A stretch of 64,000 nt of DNA from Paenibacillus endoradicis (GTDB lineage Bacteria; Bacillota; Bacilli; Paenibacillales; Paenibacillaceae), in the NCBI RefSeq assembly GCF_024721975.1, contig NZ_JANQBB010000001.1, positions 806,001-870,000 on the forward strand. Reading direction: 5' to 3'. This document shows positions 35,217 through 44,231 of this stretch, piece by piece. The stretch's first letter is position 1, and the number at the start of each line of letters is the position of its first letter. The notes under the pieces were generated by a model. It did no database searches and was not told the DNA's origin. It saw nothing but the letters and a program-made list of their open reading frames with translations. The translations under genes were made by a program, and so were the position numbers.

Positions 35217-35633
35217 ATGACAGCTTCTAGTGTAACTAGATCATTAGTGATGATATTACTAGTGCCAATACTCTTTATCATTATTAATGAGCTATTGTTC
35301 TACTTTGTATATCGTGATAGCCTTCCTTTTAATTACATGCTCCTTCTATTTTTGATTACTACTGGCCTTTTAACCTATATAACGTATATAAGTTATGCAA
35401 AACGTTACCTAGGGCTTGCGTTCATTAATATTATTAGTAGTCCAATTCTATATTTCTTCTTTCTCTTAGCTTTTGGAGGTTCAACGGAAGTTCAGGGAGA
35501 CGATTATCTTGTTGGATTTAATCTTATAACTCAATTAGCTTTCACAATATTTTCGTTAATTAGTGGAACGATTTTAGGGGTGCTTATTAAGCTCATTACA
35601 TCTACAAGAACGATAGAAGTGGAAGATAGGTGA
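35217..35633 (+). CDS. Integral membrane protein, unknown
   Basis: 138 residues with four predicted membrane helices (about 9-32, 39-60, 66-88, 100-128). GAGGAG precedes the ATG and overlaps the end of the small gene upstream. Its TGA overlaps the GTG start of the SRPBCC gene. I do not recognise the family; location between a 46-aa membrane protein and an SRPBCC protein gives no clear role. Confidence 0.65.
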   Translation: MTASSVTRSLVMILLVPILFIIINELLFYFVYRDSLPFNYMLLLFLITTGLLTYITYISYAKRYLGLAFINIISSPILYFFFLLAFGGSTEVQGDDYLVGFNLITQLAFTIFSLISGTILGVLIKLITSTRTIEVEDR

Positions 35634-36097
35634 TTGTTATTATAACCATCATTGAAGAAATACTAATTGCAGCTCCAGTTGAAGTATGTTTTGATGCGAG
35701 CCGAGACATACAATTACATACGAAAACAGTTTGGCCACTTACCAGAGAAATCATTGTCTCTGATAGAAAAACTGGATTGTTGGAGCATAACGAATTGATA
35801 ACATTCGAAGCTCGTCATCTCGGTATAAGGCAGCAGTTAACCTCTAAAGTTGCTGAGTATATGTATCCTAATTACTTCGTAGATGTTATGCAGAAAGGTG
35901 CATTCAAGCAACTATCACATCAGCATGAGTTCGAACAACACTCTAATGGCACATTGGTTCGAGATATCCTGCAGTTTCAATCACCTTATGGCTGGATTGG
36001 GTCATTCATTGATGCAATAGTTCTCAAACATTATATGCGTTCATTTCTGCGCTACAGACAGAGATCTCTAAAGGAATATATTGAAAACTCGATGTAA
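35630..36097 (+). CDS. SRPBCC family protein (START-like)
   Basis: 155 residues: IEEILIAAPVEVCFDASRDI begins the first strand and helix of the polyketide cyclase/dehydrase-like fold, RHLGIRQQLTSKVAEY and QFQSPYGWIGSFIDAIVLKHYM follow, and the C-terminal helix is basic. Such proteins bind hydrophobic ligands. The GTG start at 35630 overlaps the previous stop, indicating coupled translation. Followed by 230 bases in which I see no gene. Confidence 0.78.
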   Translation: MIVIITIIEEILIAAPVEVCFDASRDIQLHTKTVWPLTREIIVSDRKTGLLEHNELITFEARHLGIRQQLTSKVAEYMYPNYFVDVMQKGAFKQLSHQHEFEQHSNGTLVRDILQFQSPYGWIGSFIDAIVLKHYMRSFLRYRQRSLKEYIENSM

Positions 36098-36328
36098 GAG
36101 TTAGTATAAAAGGGTTAAGTGTTAACATCATTGTATAGTACTTTATTATCTTTCATTTGATTGTATATTATTGTAAACTTACATAATGTGTGTAATTTCC
36201 ACGTGCAATGATGATACAACTAAAATGTAATAATAGTAGAGATGCATAGTCTAGTTAATTAGATGTCTTTACTTATAACTTTTACTAGAAGGAGAATACA
36301 ACAGCTTTAATAGAGACGAGGTGAAACA

Positions 36329-36781
36329 TTGTCAACTTATAAGTATATATTTCGAAAAATAGTTACTGCACTTATTTGCTCACCGCTACTCTCACTGTGG
36401 ATTGCATGGCTTAATGGACCGACTGAGAATGCTTCACAAATATCTATGATGTTATCGTTACTGTACATCGTAGTTCCGGTATATATAACCATTGGCATAG
36501 GTAGCTCTATTCTTATTGATAAATTATCTAATAGGATGAGCATGCGCTTTAAAGTTTTAAGAGCGTTAGTAAAGATATTATTGTATAGTATTGCCGCTGC
36601 TATTACGTATCTAGTGTTTCTAATATATTTCAGTCCATCATTGGACCTGAGTTTAATTATTAGTCATTCTATTTTCTTTCGAATGTGCTTAGTTGGTGCA
36701 ATATTTTATTCATTAGTTGATGCAATACTTACTATTTTAACCGATAAGAAAAAAACAGTACCAACTTACATCGATATATAG
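36329..36781 (+). CDS. Integral membrane protein, unknown
   Basis: 150 residues with four predicted membrane helices (about 10-28, 42-62, 78-103, 112-136). The start is TTG at 36329 after GAGGTGA. No family recognised. Part of a run of small membrane-protein genes between 35 and 39 kb. Confidence 0.6.
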   Translation: MSTYKYIFRKIVTALICSPLLSLWIAWLNGPTENASQISMMLSLLYIVVPVYITIGIGSSILIDKLSNRMSMRFKVLRALVKILLYSIAAAITYLVFLIYFSPSLDLSLIISHSIFFRMCLVGAIFYSLVDAILTILTDKKKTVPTYIDI

Positions 36782-36896
36782 AAAATTCAATTAGTTGAAG
36801 TATAGACAATTCAATTATCTGTTTCAGTGAATGAAGTAATAGTTTATTAGACTATGTATGTAGTTATTGTATTCACCTAAGAATAGGAGTGTTTTT

Positions 36897-37112
36897 ATGA
36901 AAGTACTGATAGCACTGATGTATGTAATATGTTTTGGGTTAGGTTCATCTTTATTTCTTAATACATTATGGATTAGAATTGGCCTAATATGTGTTGCCCT
37001 AATGATTGACCTTATTCTATCTGAGAAACTCAACAAGAAATTTGGACTTGGAATGGCATTATTTTTCATAGGTGGCATACTCGGTTATACCATTAAACTA
37101 TTTATCCTATAG
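36897..37112 (+). CDS. Small membrane protein, 71 aa
   Basis: Start at the ATG at 36897 behind AGGAG; the longer frame from 36867 has no ribosome binding site. Three hydrophobic stretches (about 2-21, 24-43, 49-70). No family recognised. Confidence 0.6.
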   Translation: MKVLIALMYVICFGLGSSLFLNTLWIRIGLICVALMIDLILSEKLNKKFGLGMALFFIGGILGYTIKLFIL

Positions 37113-37156
37113 TAGTAACATTAGAATAATAATATTAATGAATAGGAGGAACTATC

Positions 37157-37390
37157 GTGAGTTCACAACTTTCAGAACATCAACTACCTAAAGGGTTGTC
37201 GCAGCCTGCAATAAGAGCACTACTCAGTGCTAATATTCGAACAGTTGAAGATGTTAGTAAGTATAGTACTAATGAACTACTGAAATTACATGGGTTTGGT
37301 CCTAAAGCAATACGTATCCTTCAACAATCACTTGATGCAGAAGGATTGCATTTTGTCTCATCAAACATTTTTGAGGAGAAAGATTGTTAA
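37157..37390 (+). CDS. RNA polymerase alpha C-terminal-domain-like / HhH protein
   Basis: 77 residues. The sequence LPKGLSQPAIRALLSANIRT followed by VEDVSKYSTNELLKLHGFGPKAI is the alpha-CTD-like fold with its helix-hairpin-helix, as found in small free-standing Firmicute proteins ('RNA polymerase alpha subunit C-terminal domain-containing protein' or DUF-type HhH). It may bind DNA; no target is known. GTG start at 37157 behind AGGAGG. Confidence 0.8.
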   Translation: MSSQLSEHQLPKGLSQPAIRALLSANIRTVEDVSKYSTNELLKLHGFGPKAIRILQQSLDAEGLHFVSSNIFEEKDC

Positions 37391-37470
37391 CAATTAATAC
37401 TCTTTATATTAAGATGTAGGAATGAGTTCTTAAACTGAATGTGTGAACTAAACGTTTGGAGGAAGTACAT

Positions 37471-38082
37471 ATGAAATATTCTAAATATCTTATCATGATC
37501 GTGATCATAGGTGTAGCCATGCAATTGCCCACACATTTAGAGTTAACTATCGGTGAGCAATTATTTCTGTGGCTGAACATTCCTATTAATTCTAATGGTG
37601 AAACAGGTTTTCATTATCCAGTTATAGGATTTTTCGCAGTCTTGGTTAGTCTAATCGTACTTCGAAGGATACATATAACAAAATATCCAAAGTTATTTTT
37701 CCACTCGATATTATGCATTGTGATTGTAATGGTCATTTTTCCTTCTGTCACGAAGGGAGTGAGTTATGCTGTCTTCTATTATTCCTCTTCTACTGCTGCG
37801 ATTGATGTGACAAAAGAGAGATGCGATTTAACAATAAACGACTCTCTCGTTGAGGGATCATGTAGTATGACTGTATTCAATTATGGGAATGTAAATCAAA
37901 TTGAAGTCGTACCTATTTTATCAATTGATAATGATCATTCAAAGAAAATTGATTTTGATCCGAATACTGTCCAACTAATTCCCCATACAACAAGAAACCT
38001 CACATTTAAAGTTACCGGTATAGCTACTGAAATAACTTCAGCGGATTTACATTCACCCGTTGATGTTCGCATCATTAATTAA
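37471..38082 (+). CDS. Membrane protein with extracytoplasmic beta domain
   Basis: 203 residues. Three N-terminal membrane helices (about 6-21, 44-64, 73-95) are followed by a ~110-residue presumably external domain rich in beta strands, with two cysteines (ERCDLTI and GSCSMTV) that could form a disulfide; its layout resembles an Ig-like or DUF11-type fold (VFNYGNVNQIEVVPIL; TTRNLTFKVTG). ATG at 37471 behind GGAGGAAG. Function unknown. Confidence 0.65.
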   Translation: MKYSKYLIMIVIIGVAMQLPTHLELTIGEQLFLWLNIPINSNGETGFHYPVIGFFAVLVSLIVLRRIHITKYPKLFFHSILCIVIVMVIFPSVTKGVSYAVFYYSSSTAAIDVTKERCDLTINDSLVEGSCSMTVFNYGNVNQIEVVPILSIDNDHSKKIDFDPNTVQLIPHTTRNLTFKVTGIATEITSADLHSPVDVRIIN

Positions 38083-38129
38083 GTTAATTAGAAAATACCT
38101 AGATGACATTGGAATAGGAGACGTACATA

Positions 38130-38429
38130 ATGTGGGAAATAGCGATTAGCTTATTAACTTGGTTAGTTGGATTATGCTTAGTCATCATGTTAGTGTACTG
38201 GATTGTATCCAGTGCTATTGACTCTTCAAAATTAACTACTGAAGTAAATGAATTAAAACAGCTCGTCCAGCAGTTAATTAATGATAGAGAAAATCCAGCC
38301 AATACTACCAGACAAGGACAGATCGAAATATTTACAGATCAATGTCCAGCTTGTGGTGCGTCTATATCAGAAGAAACTACGTCTTGTCCAGAATGCGATC
38401 TAGTATTTCTCAGTAAAGCGGATTCGTAG
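38130..38429 (+). CDS. Membrane-anchored zinc-ribbon protein
   Basis: 99 residues: a single N-terminal helix (about 5-29), a short coiled-coil-like segment (TTEVNELKQLVQQLIND), and a C-terminal zinc ribbon formed by CPACG and CPECD. Many Firmicutes have such small proteins of unknown role. ATAGGAG precedes the ATG. Confidence 0.72.
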   Translation: MWEIAISLLTWLVGLCLVIMLVYWIVSSAIDSSKLTTEVNELKQLVQQLINDRENPANTTRQGQIEIFTDQCPACGASISEETTSCPECDLVFLSKADS

Positions 38430-38573
38430 TACTGTGGAGAAAACACTAGTTAAAGCTGGTATTTATGCTATTCTTGTTAATTTTCTAGTTGCTCTCTTAG
38501 ATTGAGTCGAATATAATGAGTCAGTAATGATTACCTCTTATACATAATTAATTGCTTTCAAAGGAGAGTAGAC

Positions 38574-38945
38574 GTGAACCGATTAAGCTCATTTCGATTT
38601 CTTACATATGCCTCGATTGTAGTAACGATTATATGTTTCATCTATTCCATCATTACATATCATGATAATAAAAATACTATAGCTGTAGGTTTTTTAATTC
38701 TTGCAATTATACTAACCTTTCTAAGCATACTATTGTTACTTGATCTATATAGTACAACTAGAAATACTGTTAATGCTGAAGTTATCTCCATATATGGGAG
38801 AGATATGAGAATAAGATTGAGTAATAGTAAAGAAATGACTATTCGTATAGCAAAGCGAGAGTATAAGTTATACAAAGTAGAAGATCTTCTTACAGTAGAT
38901 CTCACTACTCGGACGAGACAAATCATTTCTTTACATAAAATTTAA
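38574..38945 (+). CDS. Small membrane protein, unknown
   Basis: 123 residues with two membrane helices (about 9-29 and 36-60) and a soluble C-terminal domain with alternating basic strands (VISIYGRDMRIRLSN). GTG start at 38574 after GGAGAG. Followed by a terminator. No family recognised. Confidence 0.6.
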   Translation: MNRLSSFRFLTYASIVVTIICFIYSIITYHDNKNTIAVGFLILAIILTFLSILLLLDLYSTTRNTVNAEVISIYGRDMRIRLSNSKEMTIRIAKREYKLYKVEDLLTVDLTTRTRQIISLHKI

Positions 38946-38949
38946 CCTA

Positions 38950-38984
38950 GAAGCAATAAGGTCCGCTTAGGATCTTATTGCTTC
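38950..38984 (+). terminator. Terminator
   Basis: GAAGCAATAAG and CTTATTGCTTC arms followed by T-rich sequence. Confidence 0.8.
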
Positions 38985-39047
38985 TTTCATTCGTAATATA
39001 CAAATACAGTAAGATTTAGATTACATAGAATTGAGAGTGTGATAATA

Positions 39048-39815
39048 ATGAACTATATATTTGATCTCGATGGAACGATCTGCTTTAAGGGCAAACCTTT
39101 AACACAGCATATGGTGCGGGCACTACAGCAACTTGAATACATTGGACATGCTATAATATTTGCTTCTGCTAGACCAATACGTGATTTACTACCGATCCTC
39201 CCAGAATCTATGCATCATTTTCCGATGATTGGAGGGAATGGAGCATTTGTCGTTCCTGGTGAGTTAAAGATTTCTACTACTTTTTTTGATCCAGCTATAA
39301 CGGAAGCACTTTTACAACTCATCAGGAAGTACAACGCAGATTATCTTATCGATAGTAGTTGGGACTATGCCTATTACGCTAGGAAAGAGTACGCGATCCG
39401 TGGAAATTTAGATCCTCAGCAAAGAGCTGTAAATAAATCATTAGACAGCTTAGAAGGCTTAGTTAAAGTAGTCATCTTACATAGTGAAGACAATGAAGAG
39501 ATGTTGAAAGAACTTACGAAGTTACCCGTAGTGATTTCGAAACATGGCAATGAGGATATTATCGATATAAGCCCACAAGGAATTGATAAATGGGCTGGAA
39601 TTCAAGCATTAGGTATAGCCCCATATGACTATATCGCGTTTGGTAACGATGCGAATGATCTTTCGATGTTCACTTTTGCGAAGTACTCGGTTTGTGTAGG
39701 CAATCATCCTCAATTAGGAGAACTAGCGAACGAAGTTATCGTATCCGATGAGGAACAGGTAATAAGCAAAATTGTAAATATATCAAATAACGAAGTTCTC
39801 AATGCAAATGAATGA
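39048..39815 (+). CDS. HAD superfamily hydrolase (Cof-type)
   Basis: 255 residues. Motif I YIFDLDGTICFKG sits at the N-terminus; motif II is IIFASARP (Ser-Ala-Arg in the T/S position), the Lys is in IDKWAGIQAL, and motif IV is AFGNDANDLSMF. The C2-cap layout is that of Cof/YwpJ-type sugar or nucleotide phosphatases acting on phosphorylated metabolites. The ATG at 39048 is preferred over GTG at 39039 because GAGAG lies at 39033-39037. Substrate unknown. Confidence 0.87.
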   Translation: MNYIFDLDGTICFKGKPLTQHMVRALQQLEYIGHAIIFASARPIRDLLPILPESMHHFPMIGGNGAFVVPGELKISTTFFDPAITEALLQLIRKYNADYLIDSSWDYAYYARKEYAIRGNLDPQQRAVNKSLDSLEGLVKVVILHSEDNEEMLKELTKLPVVISKHGNEDIIDISPQGIDKWAGIQALGIAPYDYIAFGNDANDLSMFTFAKYSVCVGNHPQLGELANEVIVSDEEQVISKIVNISNNEVLNANE

Positions 39816-39907
39816 ATATTATAGGTACATAACATGATTTGCTATATAACTAGATGACGCTAGTAAATCCAGTGAATAGTGTAATTACGAATAAATAGTT
39901 ATCATTA

Positions 39908-39936
39908 TTGATCTTTATATACAATTTAGTTATACT
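39908..39936 (+). promoter_or_regulatory. SigA promoter of proS
   Basis: TTGATC and TATACT with exactly 17 bp between; it places the start site just upstream of the T-box leader. Confidence 0.75.
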
Positions 39937-39942
39937 ATTGAA

Positions 39943-40186
39943 AATAAAATATGAACAAAGCATTGATCAAGGCTCAGTAATTTCATTCGATGACCAGAGA
40001 GAAACTCACTAGCTGAAAGAGTTTTCATCCGATACAATCATGTCCTACCTTGAGAGCTATAATGGAGAGTAATACAACCATTATCGGAGTAATCCGTTAT
40101 AAGATGAAGGATCATGATTGAATTCATGATCAAATTAGGGTGGTACCACGACGCATTCGTCCCTAGCGAATGCGTCTTTTTGTGTT
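39943..40186 (+). promoter_or_regulatory. T-box leader controlling proS
   Basis: Contains the hallmark T-box sequence AGGGTGGTACCACG at 40137-40150, directly before a terminator (GACGCATTCG / CGAATGCGTC, 40150-40171, then T's), and an upstream Stem I region whose base can form between CAAGG (about 39968) and CCTTG (about 40048). Uncharged tRNA-Pro should stabilise the antiterminator. A CCT (Pro) triplet in TGTCCTACC near 40044 is a possible specifier codon, but the fold was not computed. Confidence 0.9.
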
Positions 40187-40217
40187 TTATTATGAAAATA
40201 TTGGAGCGTGTACGGCT

Positions 40218-41936
40218 ATGAAACAAAGTAAACTTTTACTATCCACGTTACGAGAGTCACCTTCAGATGCAGAAGTGATAAGTCACCAACTTATGTTGCG
40301 TGCAGGTTACATTCGGCAGCTCGCTGCTGGAGTGTATGCGTACTTACCACTTGGAATTAAAGTATTACAACGAATCCAAAACATCATCCGAGAAGAGATG
40401 GATCAATCAGATGCGCAAGAATTATTAATGCCAGCTATACAGCCTATTGAATTATGGAAGGAATCCGGTCGGAATGAGGTGTACGGACCAGAGTTAATGA
40501 GAATCTCCGACCGCCATAATCGAGAATTCGCACTCGGACCTACGCATGAAGAAGTTATTACTTCACTAGTACGTAATGAGATTAACTCTTATCGTAGATT
40601 ACCTGTGACATTATATCAGATTCAAACGAAATTCCGTGACGAACGTAGACCTCGCTTTGGACTACTACGAAGCAGAGAATTTCTTATGAAGGACGCCTAC
40701 TCATTTGATACGGATTGGGAAGGATTAGATCATTCCTATAGAATTATGTATGATGCGTATCATCGTATTTTCACTAGAGTAGGACTTAATTATCGAGCAG
40801 TCGAAGCAGACGCAGGGGCAATAGGTGGAGAAGGAGGTACTCATGAATTTATGGCTTTAGCTGATATTGGAGAGGACACGATAGCAGCCTGCCGCTGTTG
40901 CGAATATGCAGCTAACCTAGAGAAAGCTGAGGCTAATCAACAGGTGCCAACATCAACCGATTATAATCCGCAAGTACTAGCAGATTTAGAGCAGATTCAT
41001 ACTCCACATACACGCACAATTGAAGAACTCGTACAATTTTTACTAGTAGACTCAAGGCAAATATTGAAGACGTTATTATATATCGCGGATAATGCACCAA
41101 TTGCAGTCGTTGTACGCGGTGACCATGATGTCAATGAGATTAAAGTAAAACAGTACATGAATGCCGAAACAATCATGCTAGCTGAATTGGAGCAAGTCGA
41201 GCAGAGCATTAAATCAGAAGTTGGATACATCGGACCAATTGGATTAATGATTCCAATTCTTGTAGATGCTAGTGTACTTACAATTACGGATGGAATTGCA
41301 GGAGCAAATGTAGCAAACTATCATTATCGTCATGTCAATGTAGCTCGAGATCTTAATCTGACACATATGGGTGATTTCCGTAATGTTGTAGAAGGTGATC
41401 CTTGTCCACGTTGTGAGCAAGGAACACTACAACTACATCGAGGTATAGAAATCGGTCATGTCTTCAAATTAGGAACAAAATATAGCGAAAAATTGTCTGC
41501 AACGTTTCTAGATCAATCTGGTAGGGAGCAAGCAATGATTATGGGATGTTATGGCATCGGAGTTTCTCGTATTTTATCAGCGGTCGTGGAACAGCATCAT
41601 GATGATCAAGGAATTATTTGGCCGATGGCATTAACACCATATCACGTTCATATTATAGTTATTTCTATTAAAGACGATGTTCAAATGGAGTTAGCCAAGC
41701 ATATGACCGCACAGTTAGAGAAAAATGGGGTAGAAGTGCTTATCGATGAACGCGACGAGAGACCAGGGGTTAAATTCAAAGATTCTGATCTCCTTGGTAT
41801 TCCTTATCGAATGGTAATTGGCAAAGATGCAATCAATAGAAATGTCGAGTGGGTAGAGCGTATTCATAATTCGAAAGAACTTATTACAGCTGATGCTGCA
41901 ATTCAGCGTGTTAGGGAAAACATCATGCAACAATAA
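40218..41936 (+). CDS. proS: Prolyl-tRNA synthetase
   Basis: 572 residues, the normal size of bacterial ProRS with the inserted editing domain. Class II motif 1 surrounds LRAGYIRQLAAGVYAYLPLG, motif 2 is FRDERRPRFGLLRSREFLMKDAYSF, and the INS editing domain spans roughly residues 225-400; the anticodon-binding domain ends with ERPGVKFKDSDLLGIPYRMV. It charges tRNA-Pro and deacylates Ala-tRNA-Pro. The start is the ATG at 40218 behind GGAG; the longer frame starts inside the T-box terminator. Some Firmicutes carry a second ProRS; whether this is the only one is unknown. Confidence 0.95.
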   Translation: MKQSKLLLSTLRESPSDAEVISHQLMLRAGYIRQLAAGVYAYLPLGIKVLQRIQNIIREEMDQSDAQELLMPAIQPIELWKESGRNEVYGPELMRISDRHNREFALGPTHEEVITSLVRNEINSYRRLPVTLYQIQTKFRDERRPRFGLLRSREFLMKDAYSFDTDWEGLDHSYRIMYDAYHRIFTRVGLNYRAVEADAGAIGGEGGTHEFMALADIGEDTIAACRCCEYAANLEKAEANQQVPTSTDYNPQVLADLEQIHTPHTRTIEELVQFLLVDSRQILKTLLYIADNAPIAVVVRGDHDVNEIKVKQYMNAETIMLAELEQVEQSIKSEVGYIGPIGLMIPILVDASVLTITDGIAGANVANYHYRHVNVARDLNLTHMGDFRNVVEGDPCPRCEQGTLQLHRGIEIGHVFKLGTKYSEKLSATFLDQSGREQAMIMGCYGIGVSRILSAVVEQHHDDQGIIWPMALTPYHVHIIVISIKDDVQMELAKHMTAQLEKNGVEVLIDERDERPGVKFKDSDLLGIPYRMVIGKDAINRNVEWVERIHNSKELITADAAIQRVRENIMQQ

Positions 41937-42003
41937 CTCATCCAGCGCATATCCTCATAACAATGGATCGAAATGTTTAATATACCATAACAGGCACAAA
42001 GCA

Positions 42004-42052
42004 AGGACGTTATCCCTTATCAACATCAATCAAAGGGATAACGTCCTATTCA
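42004..42052. terminator. Bidirectional terminator of proS and MarR genes
   Basis: AGGACGTTATCCCTT (42004-42018) and AAGGGATAACGTCCT (42033-42047). Confidence 0.85.
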
Positions 42053-42074
42053 TTACTTACATAAAAAATAATAG

Positions 42075-42563
42075 TTACTTCTTTACTCGCGGTTTTGCAG
42101 TCAGATGTCCAGTCTGTTCTTCGATCACGTTACCAGCTTCTTCTAAAAATTTGGAAATGAGTTCAAGCTCTCCAGCAGTATACTTAGATCCTAGAGCAAT
42201 CATTGCTTCATGCAGCGGGTAATATGCATTACTGACTTCTTCTTTTTCCTCATATTGCGGGACAATAATCACCTTACGTCGATCATTAGGGTCATTTTCA
42301 CGACGAACATAGTCGTGTTTTTCTAGTCGATCGATTAAAGCTGTCACGCTACCCGTTGTAAGTCCAGTTAATTTGGATAGTTCTCCAGCAGTAATTGGAC
42401 CTTTCTCCCGTAATATATCTATTGATATATAATCATTATTGTATAATTCCAAATTGGTTGAGACCACTTGCTGATATAATACCGTTCGATTTCCTAAACC
42501 TCGCATCTTATTGACGAAATTTACTAAAGATTCGTTTGTTGGAATATTCGGTTTTCTTGACAA
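42075..42563 (-). CDS. MarR family transcriptional regulator
   Basis: 162 residues. The winged HTH is clear: LREKGPITAGELSKLTGLTT (helix 3 region) then GSVTALIDRLEKHDYVRREN and the wing DPNDRRKVIIV. Divergent from the DHA2 efflux gene, with an inverted repeat ATCTTGA-TGG-TCAAGAT between them, so it probably represses the MFS-UvrA2 operon and itself, released by a toxic ligand. AGGAGGTTACGC-type site lies before the ATG (complement around 42572-42577). Confidence 0.9.
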   Translation of the reverse strand: MSRKPNIPTNESLVNFVNKMRGLGNRTVLYQQVVSTNLELYNNDYISIDILREKGPITAGELSKLTGLTTGSVTALIDRLEKHDYVRRENDPNDRRKVIIVPQYEEKEEVSNAYYPLHEAMIALGSKYTAGELELISKFLEEAGNVIEEQTGHLTAKPRVKK

Positions 42564-42591
42564 AAGCGTAACCTCCTTATAATATTAGTTT

Positions 42592-42627
42592 ATCTTGATG
42601 GTCAAGATATTTGCTAGTCAAGATGTT
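42592..42627. promoter_or_regulatory. MarR operator and divergent promoter region
   Basis: ATCTTGA-TGG-TCAAGAT (42592-42608), then another half-site TAGTCAAGAT. The likely promoter of the MFS gene (TTGTCG 42631, TAATAA 42654, 17 bp apart) begins just beyond, so a bound dimer would cover the upstream edge. Confidence 0.6.
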
Positions 42628-42693
42628 AGTTTGTCGAGTTATTATTATGTACATAATAACGAATAGAATTCTAATTTGCAAAGGGGTTAACCA

Positions 42694-44220
42694 ATGGAAC
42701 TTAAAAAAAGTAATATTTCATTAGTTTTAGCAGGCTTATTATTAGCTATATTCATGTCAGCAATTGACAATACGATTGTAGCAACTGCAATGGGAACAAT
42801 TGTATCAGAGCTTGGTGGCTTAGAAAAATTTGTGTGGGTAACATCAGCTTATATGGTAACAACGATGGCAGGGATGCCGATCTTTGGGAAGTTATCAGAC
42901 ATGTACGGACGTAAAAGATTCTTTATATTTGGATTAACTGTGTTTCTAATTGGTTCAGCTCTTTGTGGCTTAGCTCAGACGATAGAACAATTAAGCATTT
43001 ATCGTGCGATTCAAGGTATTGGTGGCGGTGCATTAATGCCAATTGCTTTCACAATCATCTTCGATATCTTTCCTCCAGAGAAACGCGGAAAAATGGTTGG
43101 TATGCTAGGTGCGGTATTCGGTCTAGCAAGTCTAGTAGGACCTTTACTTGGTGCATATATTACAGACTCTATCGGCTGGGAATGGGTATTTTACATCAAT
43201 GTGCCACTAGGTATCGTTGCGTTATTTCTAATTATAAGAAATTATATAGAAAATCCTATTCATACGAAGCAAAAGATCGATTGGTGGGGAGCATCAACAC
43301 TTGTTATTGCGGTTGTCAGTCTAATGTTTGCTTTAGAACTAGGTGGGAATAAATACGATTGGAACTCTACTCCAATTATTACGTTATTCGCCAGCTTTGC
43401 GCTATTCTTCATTATATTCTTCTTTGTAGAATTGAAAGCAGAGGAACCGATATTACCCTTCTTCTTATTCAAACGTCGTTTATTTGCTTCATCGCAAATT
43501 TTGGCATTTTTATATGGCGGTACATTTATTATATTGACCGTATATATTCCAATCTTTATTCAAGCGGTTTTCGGTGGTTCGGCAACGAGTGCGGGTCTGT
43601 TTCTTACGCCGATGATGTTAGGCTCAGTTGCAGGTAGTGCGATTGGTGGTATTTTCTCAACGAAAACGAGTTACCGTAACCTGATGATATTGTCTGTTGT
43701 GTCTTACCTTTCGGGAATGTCACTATTAAGTACACTTACACCTGATACTTCTAGAATACTTCTTACGGTGTTTATGATTATTGTAGGTTTCGGAATGGGC
43801 TTCTCATTCTCATTACTACCTACTGCCTCACAACATAATTTGGAACCACGTCATCGTGGTACTGCTAATTCTACGAATGCATTTCTTCGTACACTTGGTA
43901 TGACGATGGGAATTACAATCTTCGGTACGATTCAAAATAAAGTCTTTACTAATCAGCTAACAGAGAGTTTCAAAGACATGGGTGGTAGCGCTGATGCAGC
44001 AATGGCTAACATTGGTGATACCAGACAAATTTTCGAGCCTAGTGTGCGTGAAACGATACCAGCTGCAATTCTAGACAAGATTGTAGATGCGATGTCCAGC
44101 TCAATTGCTCATATTTTCTTGCTTGCAATTATTCCAATCGGAGTAGCTGTCATATTCGTATTTATGATGGGTAATTCACGTGTTGTTATAGAGAAAAAGC
44201 AAGATAGCCCACAACAGTAA
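42694..44220 (+). CDS. DHA2 family MFS multidrug efflux transporter (EmrB/QacA-like)
   Basis: 508 residues with 14 predicted helices. Typical segments: MSAIDNTIVATAMGTI in TM1, LSDMYGRKRFF in the cytoplasmic loop 2-3, QGIGGGALMP in TM4 and LVGPLLGAYITDSIGWEWVF in TM5 (motif C). These export cationic or hydrophobic drugs by proton antiport. AAGGGG precedes the ATG. It is 11 bases upstream of the UvrA-like gene and is probably repressed by the divergent MarR protein. Confidence 0.9.
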   Translation: MELKKSNISLVLAGLLLAIFMSAIDNTIVATAMGTIVSELGGLEKFVWVTSAYMVTTMAGMPIFGKLSDMYGRKRFFIFGLTVFLIGSALCGLAQTIEQLSIYRAIQGIGGGALMPIAFTIIFDIFPPEKRGKMVGMLGAVFGLASLVGPLLGAYITDSIGWEWVFYINVPLGIVALFLIIRNYIENPIHTKQKIDWWGASTLVIAVVSLMFALELGGNKYDWNSTPIITLFASFALFFIIFFFVELKAEEPILPFFLFKRRLFASSQILAFLYGGTFIILTVYIPIFIQAVFGGSATSAGLFLTPMMLGSVAGSAIGGIFSTKTSYRNLMILSVVSYLSGMSLLSTLTPDTSRILLTVFMIIVGFGMGFSFSLLPTASQHNLEPRHRGTANSTNAFLRTLGMTMGITIFGTIQNKVFTNQLTESFKDMGGSADAAMANIGDTRQIFEPSVRETIPAAILDKIVDAMSSSIAHIFLLAIIPIGVAVIFVFMMGNSRVVIEKKQDSPQQ

Positions 44221-44231
44221 GGAGAATTGGA

